Assembly: GCF_014334015.1 (NCBI RefSeq)
Contig: NZ_CP060488.1
Location: 5,910,501 to 5,974,500, forward strand
Source of the DNA: Bacteroides sp. M10
GTDB lineage: Bacteria > Bacteroidota > Bacteroidia > Bacteroidales > Bacteroidaceae
Length of the DNA stretch: 64,000 nucleotides
Direction: 5' to 3'
Shown: piece after piece, positions 16,080 to 24,788 of the stretch
Numbering within the stretch: the stretch's first letter is position 1
How the letters are laid out: every line of letters begins with the position of its first letter
Notes under the pieces: generated by a model
The model's database searches: none
The model's input: the letters and a program-made list of their open reading frames with translations, nothing else
What the model was told of the DNA's origin: nothing
Position numbers and translations under genes: made by a program

Positions 16080-18500
16080 TTACTCATATCGCAATGAACG
16101 AGCAGGTTTGCTCATTATTATTTTCATTGTTTGGAAAGCCACTGTCACAAATGAGATAAACAGCATCAGCAATACAGGTACTATAAAGAACCACGCTTTG
16201 AGATCGGTACGGAAAGCATAATGCCTTAACCAGGCATTCATACTAAACCAAGCTACCGGAAGAGCTATAACAACCGCAATCAGAATCAACTGGAAAAATC
16301 CTTTAACCAACTGATAGAAAAGATTCCAGCGGGAAGCTCCCAACACTTTACGTATTCCCATCTCTTTGGTGCGGGTGGAACAGGAAAACATGACTAATAC
16401 CCAAAGTCCGAGACAGGAAATAAAGATTGCCAATCCGGTGAACGAACCGATCATCGCTCCGAAAACCTCGTCTTGCCGATATTGGTGGTCGAAGAACTGA
16501 TCGAGAAAGAAATAATCAAAGCTGGAATCCGCGAAATACTGATTCCAGATCTCTTGCACTTGAGATACCAGTTCACGGGGATTTCCGGAAGCCATCACAA
16601 CAGAGATATAACGTTGGGGCAACCAATCAATTTTATCTTTATGAATCAGCATGATAGGTGTATAGTTCTTACTCAACGCCTGCTGATGATAATCTTTCAC
16701 CACTCCGATAATCTGCATTGGCGCATCGGTACATTCTACTGTTACCAACTCGCCTATCGCCTCATCATTGGAGGCAAATCCCAGATTACGTACAGCCGTT
16801 TCATTAATCACCAGTTTATCGACATCATCACCATATTCTTCGGAGAAACTTCTTCCGGCTACTATCTGCAAACCGTATGCATCTGCATAATCAGGATCAC
16901 AAGCCAGCATTTCATAAAGACGGTTCTGCTTCAAAGCGTCATTGGTGCGACGATTGGAAAGGAATGTGGCCACTTCTTCTCCTGGTACGGCACCGGAGAA
17001 AGTAACCCGATGGACCAGAGGAAGACGCGCGATTGCTTTTTTCATTGCTTCCAACTTGATATTCTGCCCCTCTGTATGTCCCGGAAACTTAACCACTAAT
17101 GTCTGGTTGGTTTTCACTCCCAAAGATTGATTACGCATAAAATTCAGCTGTGCAAAAACAATCAATGTAACACAAAGTAAAATCATGGAAGCTGTATACT
17201 GGACAACCACCAGTACCTGACGGGTTCGGTCGCCTGACTTGCTATGCAAAAACTTCCCTTTCAACAAGGTTATAGGTTTGCGATTCAATAAAGCCAATGC
17301 CGGATAATACCCGGAAATAAATATTCCGGCTATGAAAACGAGAACCAGCAAAATCCACCAGTAATCCATGAACCAGACAGAAAACGTAACTGTACGTCCT
17401 ACCAATTGGTTGAAATGTGGAAGAACCAGTTCTATTAATCCCACAGCTAATATGAAAGCTATCAGATTCATAACCAAGGCCTCAAACAGGAATTGATAAA
17501 TCAACTGTTGGCGGAAAGCTCCCACTACCCTGCGCACTCCCACTTCTTTAGCACGCTCCATCGAACGTGCTACGGTCAGATTGATATAGTTAATCCAGGC
17601 AATAGCCAGAATAGCGACAGCCGCAAAAATCAGGGCGATCATAGCAGAACGATTTCCTTTGGTTTCCGTCTCATAGCCTATCTGTGGGGTGAGATGTATA
17701 TCTGCCAAGGGAATTAAAGACACGCCCCACGTCTTATTTTTCAGTGCTTCTTCTGTCTTGTATTTCTCCGCCATCACAGGAAATTCTTTTTCTATCTCCG
17801 CTTTTCTTTCCGGTGAGTCGAGCAAAACATACATATAGGCTTCATGCTTATACCAGTATTCCTGCATATATTGAGGCAGAGAGGCATAGGAAATCAGAAA
17901 ATTATAATGAATGTGTGAGTTGGAGGGCATTTCTTTCATGACTCCGGTCACTTCGCACGATACTTTATCATACGTTCCGGTAAAGATCAGAATTTTGCCG
18001 ATAGGGTCTTCATCTTTGAAATACTTACGGGCAATACGTTCGGTGATTACCACTTGCCGGGGCATGGAGAGACAAGTCTTTTTATCCCCTTTCAGAAGTT
18101 CGAAATCAAAAAGACGGAAGAAGCCCGGATCGGCATAGGCTATCTGATTCTCCCGTAATGTCAGTTCGCCATATTTCACAATCTGCTCCGGTTGGAGATG
18201 GGTAGCGATACGGGTATAATCTTCGATTCCGGCAAGATTCTCTTTCATGGCCGAGGCATATCCGAAAGAGCTGGTCGCCCAGTAATCGGTCAGGACTTCC
18301 CCTTCATGAAAAGTGCTTTGCACCCGATAGATATGGGCATATTTCGTGTGCATTTTATCAAAGCTGAACTCAAAAGTGACATAGGTTAGCATCAGTAATG
18401 CCGATGCCATTCCGATTGCCAATCCAAAGATATTGATGAAACTGAACTTCTTCCGCTTCATCAGATTCCGATAGGCACTATTCCAGTAATTCCCTATCAT
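16080..18500 (-). CDS. MacB-like ABC transporter permease (FtsX domains)
   Basis: Inner-membrane subunit of 806 residues with the double MacB_PCD-FtsX layout: a first TM near residues 20-43 (FSFINIFGLAIGMASALLML), a periplasmic domain to about 280, three TM segments (about 285-405), a short linker, a second TM (LVVVQYTASMILLCVTLIVF, about 430), a second periplasmic domain, and three C-terminal TMs with the MGIRKVLGASRWN motif; KEVGVRRVVGAF is the matching motif of the first half. Mechanotransmission transporters of this type push substrates out through a TolC channel. Its ATG overlaps the ATPase stop by 4 bp. Fourth gene of the sigma-54-type operon; substrate unknown. Confidence 0.92.
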   Translation of the reverse strand: MIGNYWNSAYRNLMKRKKFSFINIFGLAIGMASALLMLTYVTFEFSFDKMHTKYAHIYRVQSTFHEGEVLTDYWATSSFGYASAMKENLAGIEDYTRIATHLQPEQIVKYGELTLRENQIAYADPGFFRLFDFELLKGDKKTCLSMPRQVVITERIARKYFKDEDPIGKILIFTGTYDKVSCEVTGVMKEMPSNSHIHYNFLISYASLPQYMQEYWYKHEAYMYVLLDSPERKAEIEKEFPVMAEKYKTEEALKNKTWGVSLIPLADIHLTPQIGYETETKGNRSAMIALIFAAVAILAIAWINYINLTVARSMERAKEVGVRRVVGAFRQQLIYQFLFEALVMNLIAFILAVGLIELVLPHFNQLVGRTVTFSVWFMDYWWILLVLVFIAGIFISGYYPALALLNRKPITLLKGKFLHSKSGDRTRQVLVVVQYTASMILLCVTLIVFAQLNFMRNQSLGVKTNQTLVVKFPGHTEGQNIKLEAMKKAIARLPLVHRVTFSGAVPGEEVATFLSNRRTNDALKQNRLYEMLACDPDYADAYGLQIVAGRSFSEEYGDDVDKLVINETAVRNLGFASNDEAIGELVTVECTDAPMQIIGVVKDYHQQALSKNYTPIMLIHKDKIDWLPQRYISVVMASGNPRELVSQVQEIWNQYFADSSFDYFFLDQFFDHQYRQDEVFGAMIGSFTGLAIFISCLGLWVLVMFSCSTRTKEMGIRKVLGASRWNLFYQLVKGFFQLILIAVVIALPVAWFSMNAWLRHYAFRTDLKAWFFIVPVLLMLFISFVTVAFQTMKIIMSKPARSLRYE

Positions 18501-19213
18501 ACGGTTTCGTTTTTAGATGACGTTTTCTTTTCCAGCGGACGGTTTATGTTTTCGGCTACAATCTGTCCGTCCAATAGTTGGATGACCCGGTGTGCATATT
18601 TCGCATCCCGCTGTGAGTGGGTGACGATAATGATTGTGGTTCCCTGACGGTTGAGTTCGCTCAACAGTTCCATCACTTCGATGCCATTCACCGAATCCAG
18701 ATTTCCGGTAGGTTCGTCGGCCAGCAGTAGTTTACATTCAGTCACTACGGCACGGGCAATGGCTACACGCTGTTGCTGTCCGCCGGATAACTGCTGGGGA
18801 TAATGATTCGCACGATGTAACAGGTTGACTTTCTCGAGCACTTTGTTGACTCGTTCTTTCCGTTGGAGAGTCTTCATACCAAGATAGACAAGTGGCAGTT
18901 CCACATTCTCATACACGGTCAGTTCGTCAATCAGGTTGAAACTCTGAAAGATAAAGCCCAGATTGCCTTTCCGCAAAGCAGTCAACTGGTTTTCAGTCAT
19001 TTTATCGACTTGCTTCCCCTCAAAAAAGTAAGAACCGGAAGTCGGAGAATCCAATGTACCGAGAATATTCAGCAAGGTGGATTTGCCGCATCCTGACGGT
19101 CCCATTATCGCTACAAATTCTCCTTGTTCCACCTGTAAGGTGACATCATTCAATGCTTTTGTCTGCACCTCTTCTGTGGTGAAAAGCATAGATAGTTTTT
19201 CTGTTTTAATCAT
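18497..19213 (-). CDS. ABC transporter ATPase, MacB/LolD type
   Basis: Cytoplasmic ATP-binding subunit of 238 residues. Walker A is GPSGCGKST, the Q-loop lies in FIFQSFNLIDELTVYENV, the signature is LSGGQQQRVAIARA, Walker B is LLLADEPTGNLD and the switch His is in IIIVTHSQRDAKYAHRV. These are the usual sequences of the LolD/MacB class, which pairs with FtsX-type permeases. It overlaps the permease start by 4 bp and lies 12 bp after the adaptor gene, so the four genes form one transcript. It powers the export system encoded around it. Confidence 0.95.
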   Translation of the reverse strand: MIKTEKLSMLFTTEEVQTKALNDVTLQVEQGEFVAIMGPSGCGKSTLLNILGTLDSPTSGSYFFEGKQVDKMTENQLTALRKGNLGFIFQSFNLIDELTVYENVELPLVYLGMKTLQRKERVNKVLEKVNLLHRANHYPQQLSGGQQQRVAIARAVVTECKLLLADEPTGNLDSVNGIEVMELLSELNRQGTTIIIVTHSQRDAKYAHRVIQLLDGQIVAENINRPLEKKTSSKNETV

Positions 19214-19225
19214 AATAATTATTCA

Positions 19226-20473
19226 TTATTTTAGTATTAGTTTCTCATTGTCTCCAAATAATTCATAGCCGGATATGATTACTTTCTCACCCGGAGACAA
19301 ACCGTCTGTCACCTCGTAATACTGTGGATTCTGCCGTCCTATCTTCACAGGGCGCCGCGTGGCAAATGTACCACTTTCATCGACAACGTACATCCATCGG
19401 CCCCCGGTAATTTGAAAGAATCCGCCACGGGGAACCAGAATAGCTTGTGCCGGATCACCCAATTGCAGGTTTATGTGATAAGTCTGTCCGGCACGGATAT
19501 TCTCCGGTCGTTCGGATATAAAATTGAGGTCTGTACGAAACTGACCGTCTTTCACTTCAGGATAGGGTTTAGTCACTTCCAGTTTATAGGTTCCTCCGTC
19601 ACGGGTAAAGTCGGCAGGAAGTCCGGGAAGTACCCGTTCTACGTAGTGCTCGTCTATCTGTGCCTGTACTTTAAGGTCGGAAGTGATGATTTGCCCGATA
19701 TGTTCACCGGCAGAAATAGATTGCCCGATTTGCGCATTCAGGTTTCCTACCTGTCCGTCAATCGGAGCTTTCACTTTCAGGTTTTCCAAGCGCTCACGAA
19801 CCAATGCCAAGCTCCGTTTCATATTACGTATATTCTCGTCAAGACTGCCTATCTGACTTTCCCGAAAAATATGATCCTGACGGATACGTTCGTCAATAAC
19901 AGCCAGTTGCTCTTTGGCTGCTATATATTCTTCCTCTGCCTGGCGATAGTCTTCACGTGCTATCAGTTGTTCGTTTACCAAACGTTTATACTGCTCATAA
20001 CGGCGTTGCTTCCCGATAAGCTCTTTATTCAGGCCGATACGTTCTTGTTTCAGTTGCAACCGTTCCTGCTCCATACTAATCCGGGTATTACGCAACTCGT
20101 TTTCCTGATAAGCAAGATCGGCTTCACTCTGCATGATACCGATATTGAGCAATGGGTTGCTAAGACGCAGAATCACATCACCGGCCTTTACCATAGCTCC
20201 CTCTTCTTTCAGGCGCTCTTCCACACGACCGCCCTCGATGGCATCCATATAGATAATCCGGCTAGGCATGACCTGACCAATCACACGGATATAATCACTG
20301 AACTCGGCCTGCTTGACAGTAGCAATTGTCAGCCGGTCTTTCTCCACTGCCATAGAAGAGGCTATATCTCTGAAAATAAAATAGGCAATCACAGCAAGTC
20401 CGAGCATTACCCCACCGACCCAATAAAGACGTTTGCGATTGATGCCGGGTTTTCGTTCAATAGGTGTATCCAT
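19226..20473 (-). CDS. Periplasmic adaptor (HlyD/MacA-like membrane fusion protein)
   Basis: Protein of 415 residues with one N-terminal TM anchor (LYWVGGVMLGLAVIAYFIF, about residues 15-34). A split lipoyl domain follows (IRVIGQVMPSRIIYMDAIEGGRV and LKVKAPIDGQVGNLNAQIGQSIS), interrupted by a long alpha-helical hairpin (about residues 105-235) rich in Glu, Gln and Arg. Beta-barrel and membrane-proximal domains lie near the C-terminus (GEKVIISGYELFGDNEKLIL). It bridges the MacB-like permease and the TolC-type channel. It lies 6 bp after the TolC gene. The long antisense reading frame over this gene is a shadow. Confidence 0.93.
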   Translation of the reverse strand: MDTPIERKPGINRKRLYWVGGVMLGLAVIAYFIFRDIASSMAVEKDRLTIATVKQAEFSDYIRVIGQVMPSRIIYMDAIEGGRVEERLKEEGAMVKAGDVILRLSNPLLNIGIMQSEADLAYQENELRNTRISMEQERLQLKQERIGLNKELIGKQRRYEQYKRLVNEQLIAREDYRQAEEEYIAAKEQLAVIDERIRQDHIFRESQIGSLDENIRNMKRSLALVRERLENLKVKAPIDGQVGNLNAQIGQSISAGEHIGQIITSDLKVQAQIDEHYVERVLPGLPADFTRDGGTYKLEVTKPYPEVKDGQFRTDLNFISERPENIRAGQTYHINLQLGDPAQAILVPRGGFFQITGGRWMYVVDESGTFATRRPVKIGRQNPQYYEVTDGLSPGEKVIISGYELFGDNEKLILK

Positions 20474-20479
20474 AATGGT

Positions 20480-21781
20480 TTATAAAAAAGTTCCTTGTCG
20501 ATAATATTTTTCTAGTTTCATCATCATTTCTATTTGTAAGCGTACACGAACCAATTCTGCTTTGGCAGCAATAAACCGGTTACGGGCTTCCATCAGTTGA
20601 AAGACGGAAATCAATCCCTCTTCCCATTTCCGTTCGGATTCTTTCAGTACCAGTGTTTCAGCGTCAAGTTGTGATAATGCCTGCTGATGTTCACTATATC
20701 CGGTGTGAAGAGAAAGGAGTGTTTGCTCAATATCCGTATATAATTGTTGTTTTTCAAGTTCTTCTTCGTTTTTGAGCCGATACATATTCAATTTCAGCTT
20801 GCGCTGATTGGTCAGACGTTGCAAACCGCTTAGCAGGGGAAAGGAGATGCCAACACCCACATATTTTCCTATATTATCACGCAATTGCCTGGCCGAGAAA
20901 GCTGTATTATAATAATTGGAACCGACGGTGAAACGAGCAAAGACAGAGGGTGAGAAAGCTCCTCCCGCTATCGCATACTCTTTATGAGCTGCTTTTTGTT
21001 TCAAATCAATCATACGCATGGAGGGCAATATTTCCATAGATTGTGCGTATAGAGTTTCCACAGTCGAAACAGAATATGGTGGTAATTGGGATGCTGTAAT
21101 CGTATCCAGAATAGCGAGTGTGTCGCCCGGCTGGATATTCATTAATTGTTTCAGATGCAATAAAGCGATCCGACTACTATTTCCGCGCGACTGATAACGA
21201 TAAATATCTCCCTCCCGGCGCGCTTTCACCTCCTGCAAATCGGAGGCTGATTTCAATCCCAGTTCCACGAAGACCTCTGTCTGTTTCAAATACCTTTCGC
21301 TCAACCGGCTTTGTTCCAAAGCAAGATCGAGCAATTTTCTCTCCAGAATCAGTTTGTAATAAGCATCCGTCACCTGATAGGCCAGTTCATTCTGTTTCTC
21401 TTTCAGTTCCCATTCACTACGTTCTTTATTCATTTTCCGGAAACGCACCTGATTGATACGCGAAAAGCCTTCAAATAAGGAAAGTGTCATATCGAGTCCC
21501 ACCGTTCCCTCTTCAAAAGATTCACTGGTATACCCATTAGTGTCAGGATCCAGCGAACGTCCGAATCGTTTGCCTGTTTCCGCATTAACCACTATGTGCG
21601 GCAGGAAAGCACCGACAGAAGCTATATAATCTGCTTTCGCTTCCTTTATGCCGATAACTCCGTTACGTACAGCCGGATTCTGTTTATAAGCCAAACGAAT
21701 GCAATCGTCCAGACTCATAGCGGATTGGGCTAGCAGGAAAACCGGCACTGAAAGCAATAGTAGTAAAAGAAATCTTTTCAT
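20480..21781 (-). CDS. TolC-family outer-membrane efflux protein
   Basis: Outer-membrane channel of 433 residues. A signal peptide (FLLLLLLSVPVFLLAQ) is followed by two copies of the OEP fold: LDDCIRLAYKQNPAVRNG begins the first, and helical, Gln/Glu-rich hairpins continue to the end with GLISVFQLMEARNRFIAAKAELVRVRLQIEM, a standard TolC C-terminal helix. It is the first gene of the four-gene export operon. A sigma-54 promoter candidate lies 40-55 bp upstream, and enhancer-like sites lie further out. The TolC gene leading such an operon in Bacteroides is common. Substrate cannot be told. Confidence 0.93.
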   Translation of the reverse strand: MKRFLLLLLLSVPVFLLAQSAMSLDDCIRLAYKQNPAVRNGVIGIKEAKADYIASVGAFLPHIVVNAETGKRFGRSLDPDTNGYTSESFEEGTVGLDMTLSLFEGFSRINQVRFRKMNKERSEWELKEKQNELAYQVTDAYYKLILERKLLDLALEQSRLSERYLKQTEVFVELGLKSASDLQEVKARREGDIYRYQSRGNSSRIALLHLKQLMNIQPGDTLAILDTITASQLPPYSVSTVETLYAQSMEILPSMRMIDLKQKAAHKEYAIAGGAFSPSVFARFTVGSNYYNTAFSARQLRDNIGKYVGVGISFPLLSGLQRLTNQRKLKLNMYRLKNEEELEKQQLYTDIEQTLLSLHTGYSEHQQALSQLDAETLVLKESERKWEEGLISVFQLMEARNRFIAAKAELVRVRLQIEMMMKLEKYYRQGTFL

Positions 21782-21820
21782 CCTTTATAATATATGATTG
21801 TGTGATAGCAGGATGATAAA

Positions 21821-21836
21821 AGCAAATGCAATGCCA
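21821..21836 (-). promoter_or_regulatory. Sigma-54 (-24/-12) promoter of the export operon
   Basis: On the minus strand the sequence TGGCATTGCATTTGCT fits the sigma-54 consensus TGGCAC-N5-TTGCW. GG and GC are exactly 10 bp apart. The start of transcription would be near 21810, some 28 bp before the tolC ATG at 21781. An NtrC-type activator gene is divergent and adjacent. Confidence 0.75.
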
Positions 21837-21890
21837 CTAATCATAAATAATTGATTATAAAACAAATAGAAATTACATAATTCTTCCACC

Positions 21891-21905
21891 GTCCAAAAAT
21901 TAAAC
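21891..21905. promoter_or_regulatory. Candidate activator site 1 (degenerate)
   Basis: GTCCAAAAATTAAAC differs at three positions from the perfect palindrome at 21914-21928 and lies 23 bp from it. It is probably a weaker site for the NtrC-type regulator, about 80 bp upstream of the predicted sigma-54 transcription start. Confidence 0.5.
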
Positions 21906-21913
21906 GCCCTAAC

Positions 21914-21928
21914 GTCCAATAATTGGAC
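21914..21928. promoter_or_regulatory. Candidate activator site 2 (perfect palindrome)
   Basis: GTCCAATAATTGGAC is a perfect 15-bp palindrome about 105 bp upstream of the predicted sigma-54 start. It recurs with small changes at 21891 and 22006, as expected for enhancer sites of an NtrC-family dimer with a Fis-type HTH. Confidence 0.65.
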
Positions 21929-22005
21929 ATTACCGACGGAATCCCCCTATTTTACCCCGTTCTAACTCGTTCTGACTCATTCCAGCATAAACTTTGTATG
22001 AAAAC

Positions 22006-22020
22006 GTCTAATTATTGGAC
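22006..22020. promoter_or_regulatory. Candidate activator site 3, near the regulator gene
   Basis: GTCTAATTATTGGAC has one arm mismatch against site 2. It lies 10 bp after a near-consensus -7 element (TAAACTTTG, 21988-21996, one base too long). Occupancy here could repress the regulator gene itself. Confidence 0.5.
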
Positions 22021-22107
22021 ACTCCCTTGCAAAGAAAATCAAAAACAGATACCTTTACCCGGAAACTTAAAAGGAACATTCAACGGACAGAGCCCCCAAT
22101 CTTGCGT

Positions 22108-23472
22108 ATGGAAACAGGAACGATTTTAATAGTAGACGACAATAAGAGTGTATTAGCCTCACTGGAGTTATTACTCGAGAATGTGTTCAGCACAGTCCGC
22201 ACAGCTGCCAATCCTAATCAAATCACGACCATCTTATCTACCACTCCGATTGATATTGTAATTCTGGATATGAACTTTTCAGCAGGAATCAACAATGGTA
22301 ACGAGGGACTGTACTGGCTGAAACATATCCATGAAATCCGCCCTTCACTGCCTGTTATCATGCTAACCGCCTACGGTGATGTAGAATTAGCCGTTAAAGC
22401 ACTGAAGAATGGTGCAACAGATTTTCTACTAAAACCATGGGATAACCACATACTGATACAGAAAATAAAGGAAGCCTATCAAAACAATCGTCCAACCCAT
22501 CATAAAAACTCTCCCAAATCAACCCAGAAAGCATCCGGTGATGAAAATCTGAATAAGTCGGAAATGTTGATCGGTCATTCACCTGCAATGCTACAGCTAA
22601 TTAAGGTAGTTACTAAAGTCGCCAAAACCGATGCCAATATCCTGATAACCGGAGAAAACGGAACAGGAAAAGAGATGTTAGCCAGGGAAATACATCGCTT
22701 ATCTTCCCGGAATGCCCGTCAGTTACTTAGTGTCGATATGGGGGCTATCAGCGAATCGCTCTTTGAGAGTGAACTCTTCGGACACGAACGTGGAGCGTTT
22801 ACCGATGCTTACGAAAGCCGTCCGGGTAAATTCGAAGCCGCCAATGGTGGTTCGCTTTTTATGGATGAAATCGGAAATCTCCCTCTTGCATTGCAGGCCA
22901 AACTACTGACTGTACTACAAAATCGAAATATCACCCGAATCGGAAGCAACAAAGTGATTCCCGTTGATATCCGACTCATCTCCGCCACCAACAAAGACAT
23001 ACCGGAGATGATTAAAGAAGGTTTGTTCCGCGAAGACTTGTTCTATCGCATCAATACCATCCATCTGGAAATTCCCCCTTTGAGAGAACGGGGAGATGAT
23101 CTATTATTATTCATCGATGCTTTTCTTCATCGTTTCGCTTCCAAATATCAACGACCGGAAATACGAATGCATGAGCAAACGATTGAAAAGCTACGCTCCT
23201 ATCATTGGCCGGGCAATATCCGGGAACTGCAACACACCATCGAAAAGGCGGTTATTTTATGCGAAAGCAACGTGATACGTCCTAAAGATATTCTGGTGAA
23301 ACAGACTTGGAAACCACAGACAGTCCAAGCGGTGCCCAATCTGGAAGAAGTGGAACGGCAAGCCATCGAGACAGCCATCCTGCAAAACAATGGAAACCTG
23401 ACTGCTGCGGCCGAACAACTTGGTATCAGCCGACAGACGCTCTACAATAAACTGAAACGATTCAAGCCCTAA
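22108..23472 (+). CDS. NtrC-family response regulator (receiver-AAA+-Fis HTH)
   Basis: Activator of 454 residues from ATG 22108 (METGTILIVDDNK, the normal start of a receiver domain). An in-frame extension to 22015 would overlap operator site 3 and is rejected. The receiver has DD near the start, phospho-Asp in VILDMNF and Lys in LLKPWD. The AAA+ domain has Walker A GENGTGKE, Walker B GGSLFMDEIG and an arginine-finger region (FREDLFYRINTIHLEIPPLRER). The sigma-54 contact loop reads GAFTDA instead of GAFTGA. The C-terminal Fis helix-turn-helix is NLTAAAEQLGISRQTLYNKL. It is divergent from the export operon and 5 bp upstream of its kinase. Confidence 0.95.
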   Translation: METGTILIVDDNKSVLASLELLLENVFSTVRTAANPNQITTILSTTPIDIVILDMNFSAGINNGNEGLYWLKHIHEIRPSLPVIMLTAYGDVELAVKALKNGATDFLLKPWDNHILIQKIKEAYQNNRPTHHKNSPKSTQKASGDENLNKSEMLIGHSPAMLQLIKVVTKVAKTDANILITGENGTGKEMLAREIHRLSSRNARQLLSVDMGAISESLFESELFGHERGAFTDAYESRPGKFEAANGGSLFMDEIGNLPLALQAKLLTVLQNRNITRIGSNKVIPVDIRLISATNKDIPEMIKEGLFREDLFYRINTIHLEIPPLRERGDDLLLFIDAFLHRFASKYQRPEIRMHEQTIEKLRSYHWPGNIRELQHTIEKAVILCESNVIRPKDILVKQTWKPQTVQAVPNLEEVERQAIETAILQNNGNLTAAAEQLGISRQTLYNKLKRFKP

Positions 23473-23477
23473 GCCGT

Positions 23478-24731
23478 ATGCTATTCAGCCGACATATATA
23501 TTGGACCATATTAGGACATATCCTATTTATTCTTGCTACTTCAGGAACAGGTCTATGGCTCATTATCTCCCAACAAGGAGTGGTAATAGGGATATTACTG
23601 GTTATCTGCTCCTTGTTTCAGATTGGAAGATTAGTGAATAAGCTAAACTCTTTCAATCAAAAATTACGCCTTTTCTTCGATGCGATAGAAGACAAAGACA
23701 ATATGCTCTATTTCCCCGAAAACAATGTCAGCCGGGAACAGGAAATGCTGAATCGTTCACTCAACCGTATCAATGCCCTGCTCATCCGAACTCAAGCTGA
23801 ATATTCAAAGCAGGAACATTTCTACCGTTCGCTATTGGAAGAAGTCCCTAGCGGTGTGTTGGCATGGGATTCTTCCGGAAAAATAATGATGGCCAACAGT
23901 GCCGCACTGACTTTATTGGGATGCCAGCAACTAGCCCAATACGACCAACTGAAACCTATCCTGCAGGAAAAAGAGAAGAAAGAACGACTTAGCCTGTCTC
24001 AAAACCAGATGAAATTACAGAACGAAACTATTACCATCTTATCTATCAAAGATATCAGTAATGAACTGAATGATAAAGAGAGTGAATCATGGAACAAGTT
24101 AAGCCACGTGCTTACCCACGAAATCATGAACACCATTGCTCCCATCATCTCCCTGTCGCAAACATTATCCGCATATCCGGACAACAGCGAAAAAACACTT
24201 CGCGGACTTCATATCATCCAGGCACAAAGTGAACGCCTGCTGGAATTTACCGAATCTTTCCGTCGTCTCTCCTATCTGCCCCAACCGGAAAGGAAACGGT
24301 TTTCACTAACAGCCCTCCTGCAAAATCTGCAAGAACTCCTGTCTACCGATTTTCAGGAAAATCAGATTCATTTCACACTTACTTGTCAGCCGGAATTCAT
24401 CGACATGGATGGAGACGAGAACCAGCTATCCCAAGTCCTGCTCAATCTCCTTAGAAACTCCATGCAGGCGTTAGACGGAAGAACGGACGGAGCAATCGAA
24501 ATTTATGCATATCGGGACGAGCATATATCTATCGACATCACAGACAATGGTCCCGGTATCCCCGATGAACTGCAAGAAAAAGTATTCATTCCGTTCTTCA
24601 CCACCAAATCCGAAGGAACCGGTATCGGGTTAAGTCTCTGCCGACAAATCATCCGTAACCACAACGGTCATTTGTCTATTTTGGAAAGCCGTCCCGGTAA
24701 AACAATTTTTCATATCGACATTTCACTGTAA
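23478..24731 (+). CDS. Sensor histidine kinase paired with the NtrC-type regulator
   Basis: Membrane kinase of 417 residues: two N-terminal TM segments (about residues 7-50) with almost no periplasmic loop, a HAMP-like linker, a PAS domain (LLEEVPSGVLAWDSSGKIMMANSAALTLLG, about 115-180), a HisKA-type H-box LTHEIMNTIAPIISLSQTL, and the HATPase domain with N-box NQLSQVLLNLLRNSMQA, DNGPGIPD and GTGIGLSLCRQI. The lack of a sensor loop suggests that it senses a membrane or cytoplasmic cue, possibly envelope stress or the cargo of the export system. The gene follows the regulator after 5 bp, so the pair is cotranscribed. Confidence 0.93.
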   Translation: MLFSRHIYWTILGHILFILATSGTGLWLIISQQGVVIGILLVICSLFQIGRLVNKLNSFNQKLRLFFDAIEDKDNMLYFPENNVSREQEMLNRSLNRINALLIRTQAEYSKQEHFYRSLLEEVPSGVLAWDSSGKIMMANSAALTLLGCQQLAQYDQLKPILQEKEKKERLSLSQNQMKLQNETITILSIKDISNELNDKESESWNKLSHVLTHEIMNTIAPIISLSQTLSAYPDNSEKTLRGLHIIQAQSERLLEFTESFRRLSYLPQPERKRFSLTALLQNLQELLSTDFQENQIHFTLTCQPEFIDMDGDENQLSQVLLNLLRNSMQALDGRTDGAIEIYAYRDEHISIDITDNGPGIPDELQEKVFIPFFTTKSEGTGIGLSLCRQIIRNHNGHLSILESRPGKTIFHIDISL

Positions 24732-24788
24732 AACAAACCTTTCACGGCCTTCGAGTGTTTATTATCATATAAACGAATTTTACACGAT

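Noticed and set aside
19412..20485. 357-residue frame antisense to the HlyD-like gene
   Set aside because: Shadow frame; the minus strand encodes a clear membrane-fusion protein and the antisense product looks like nothing known.
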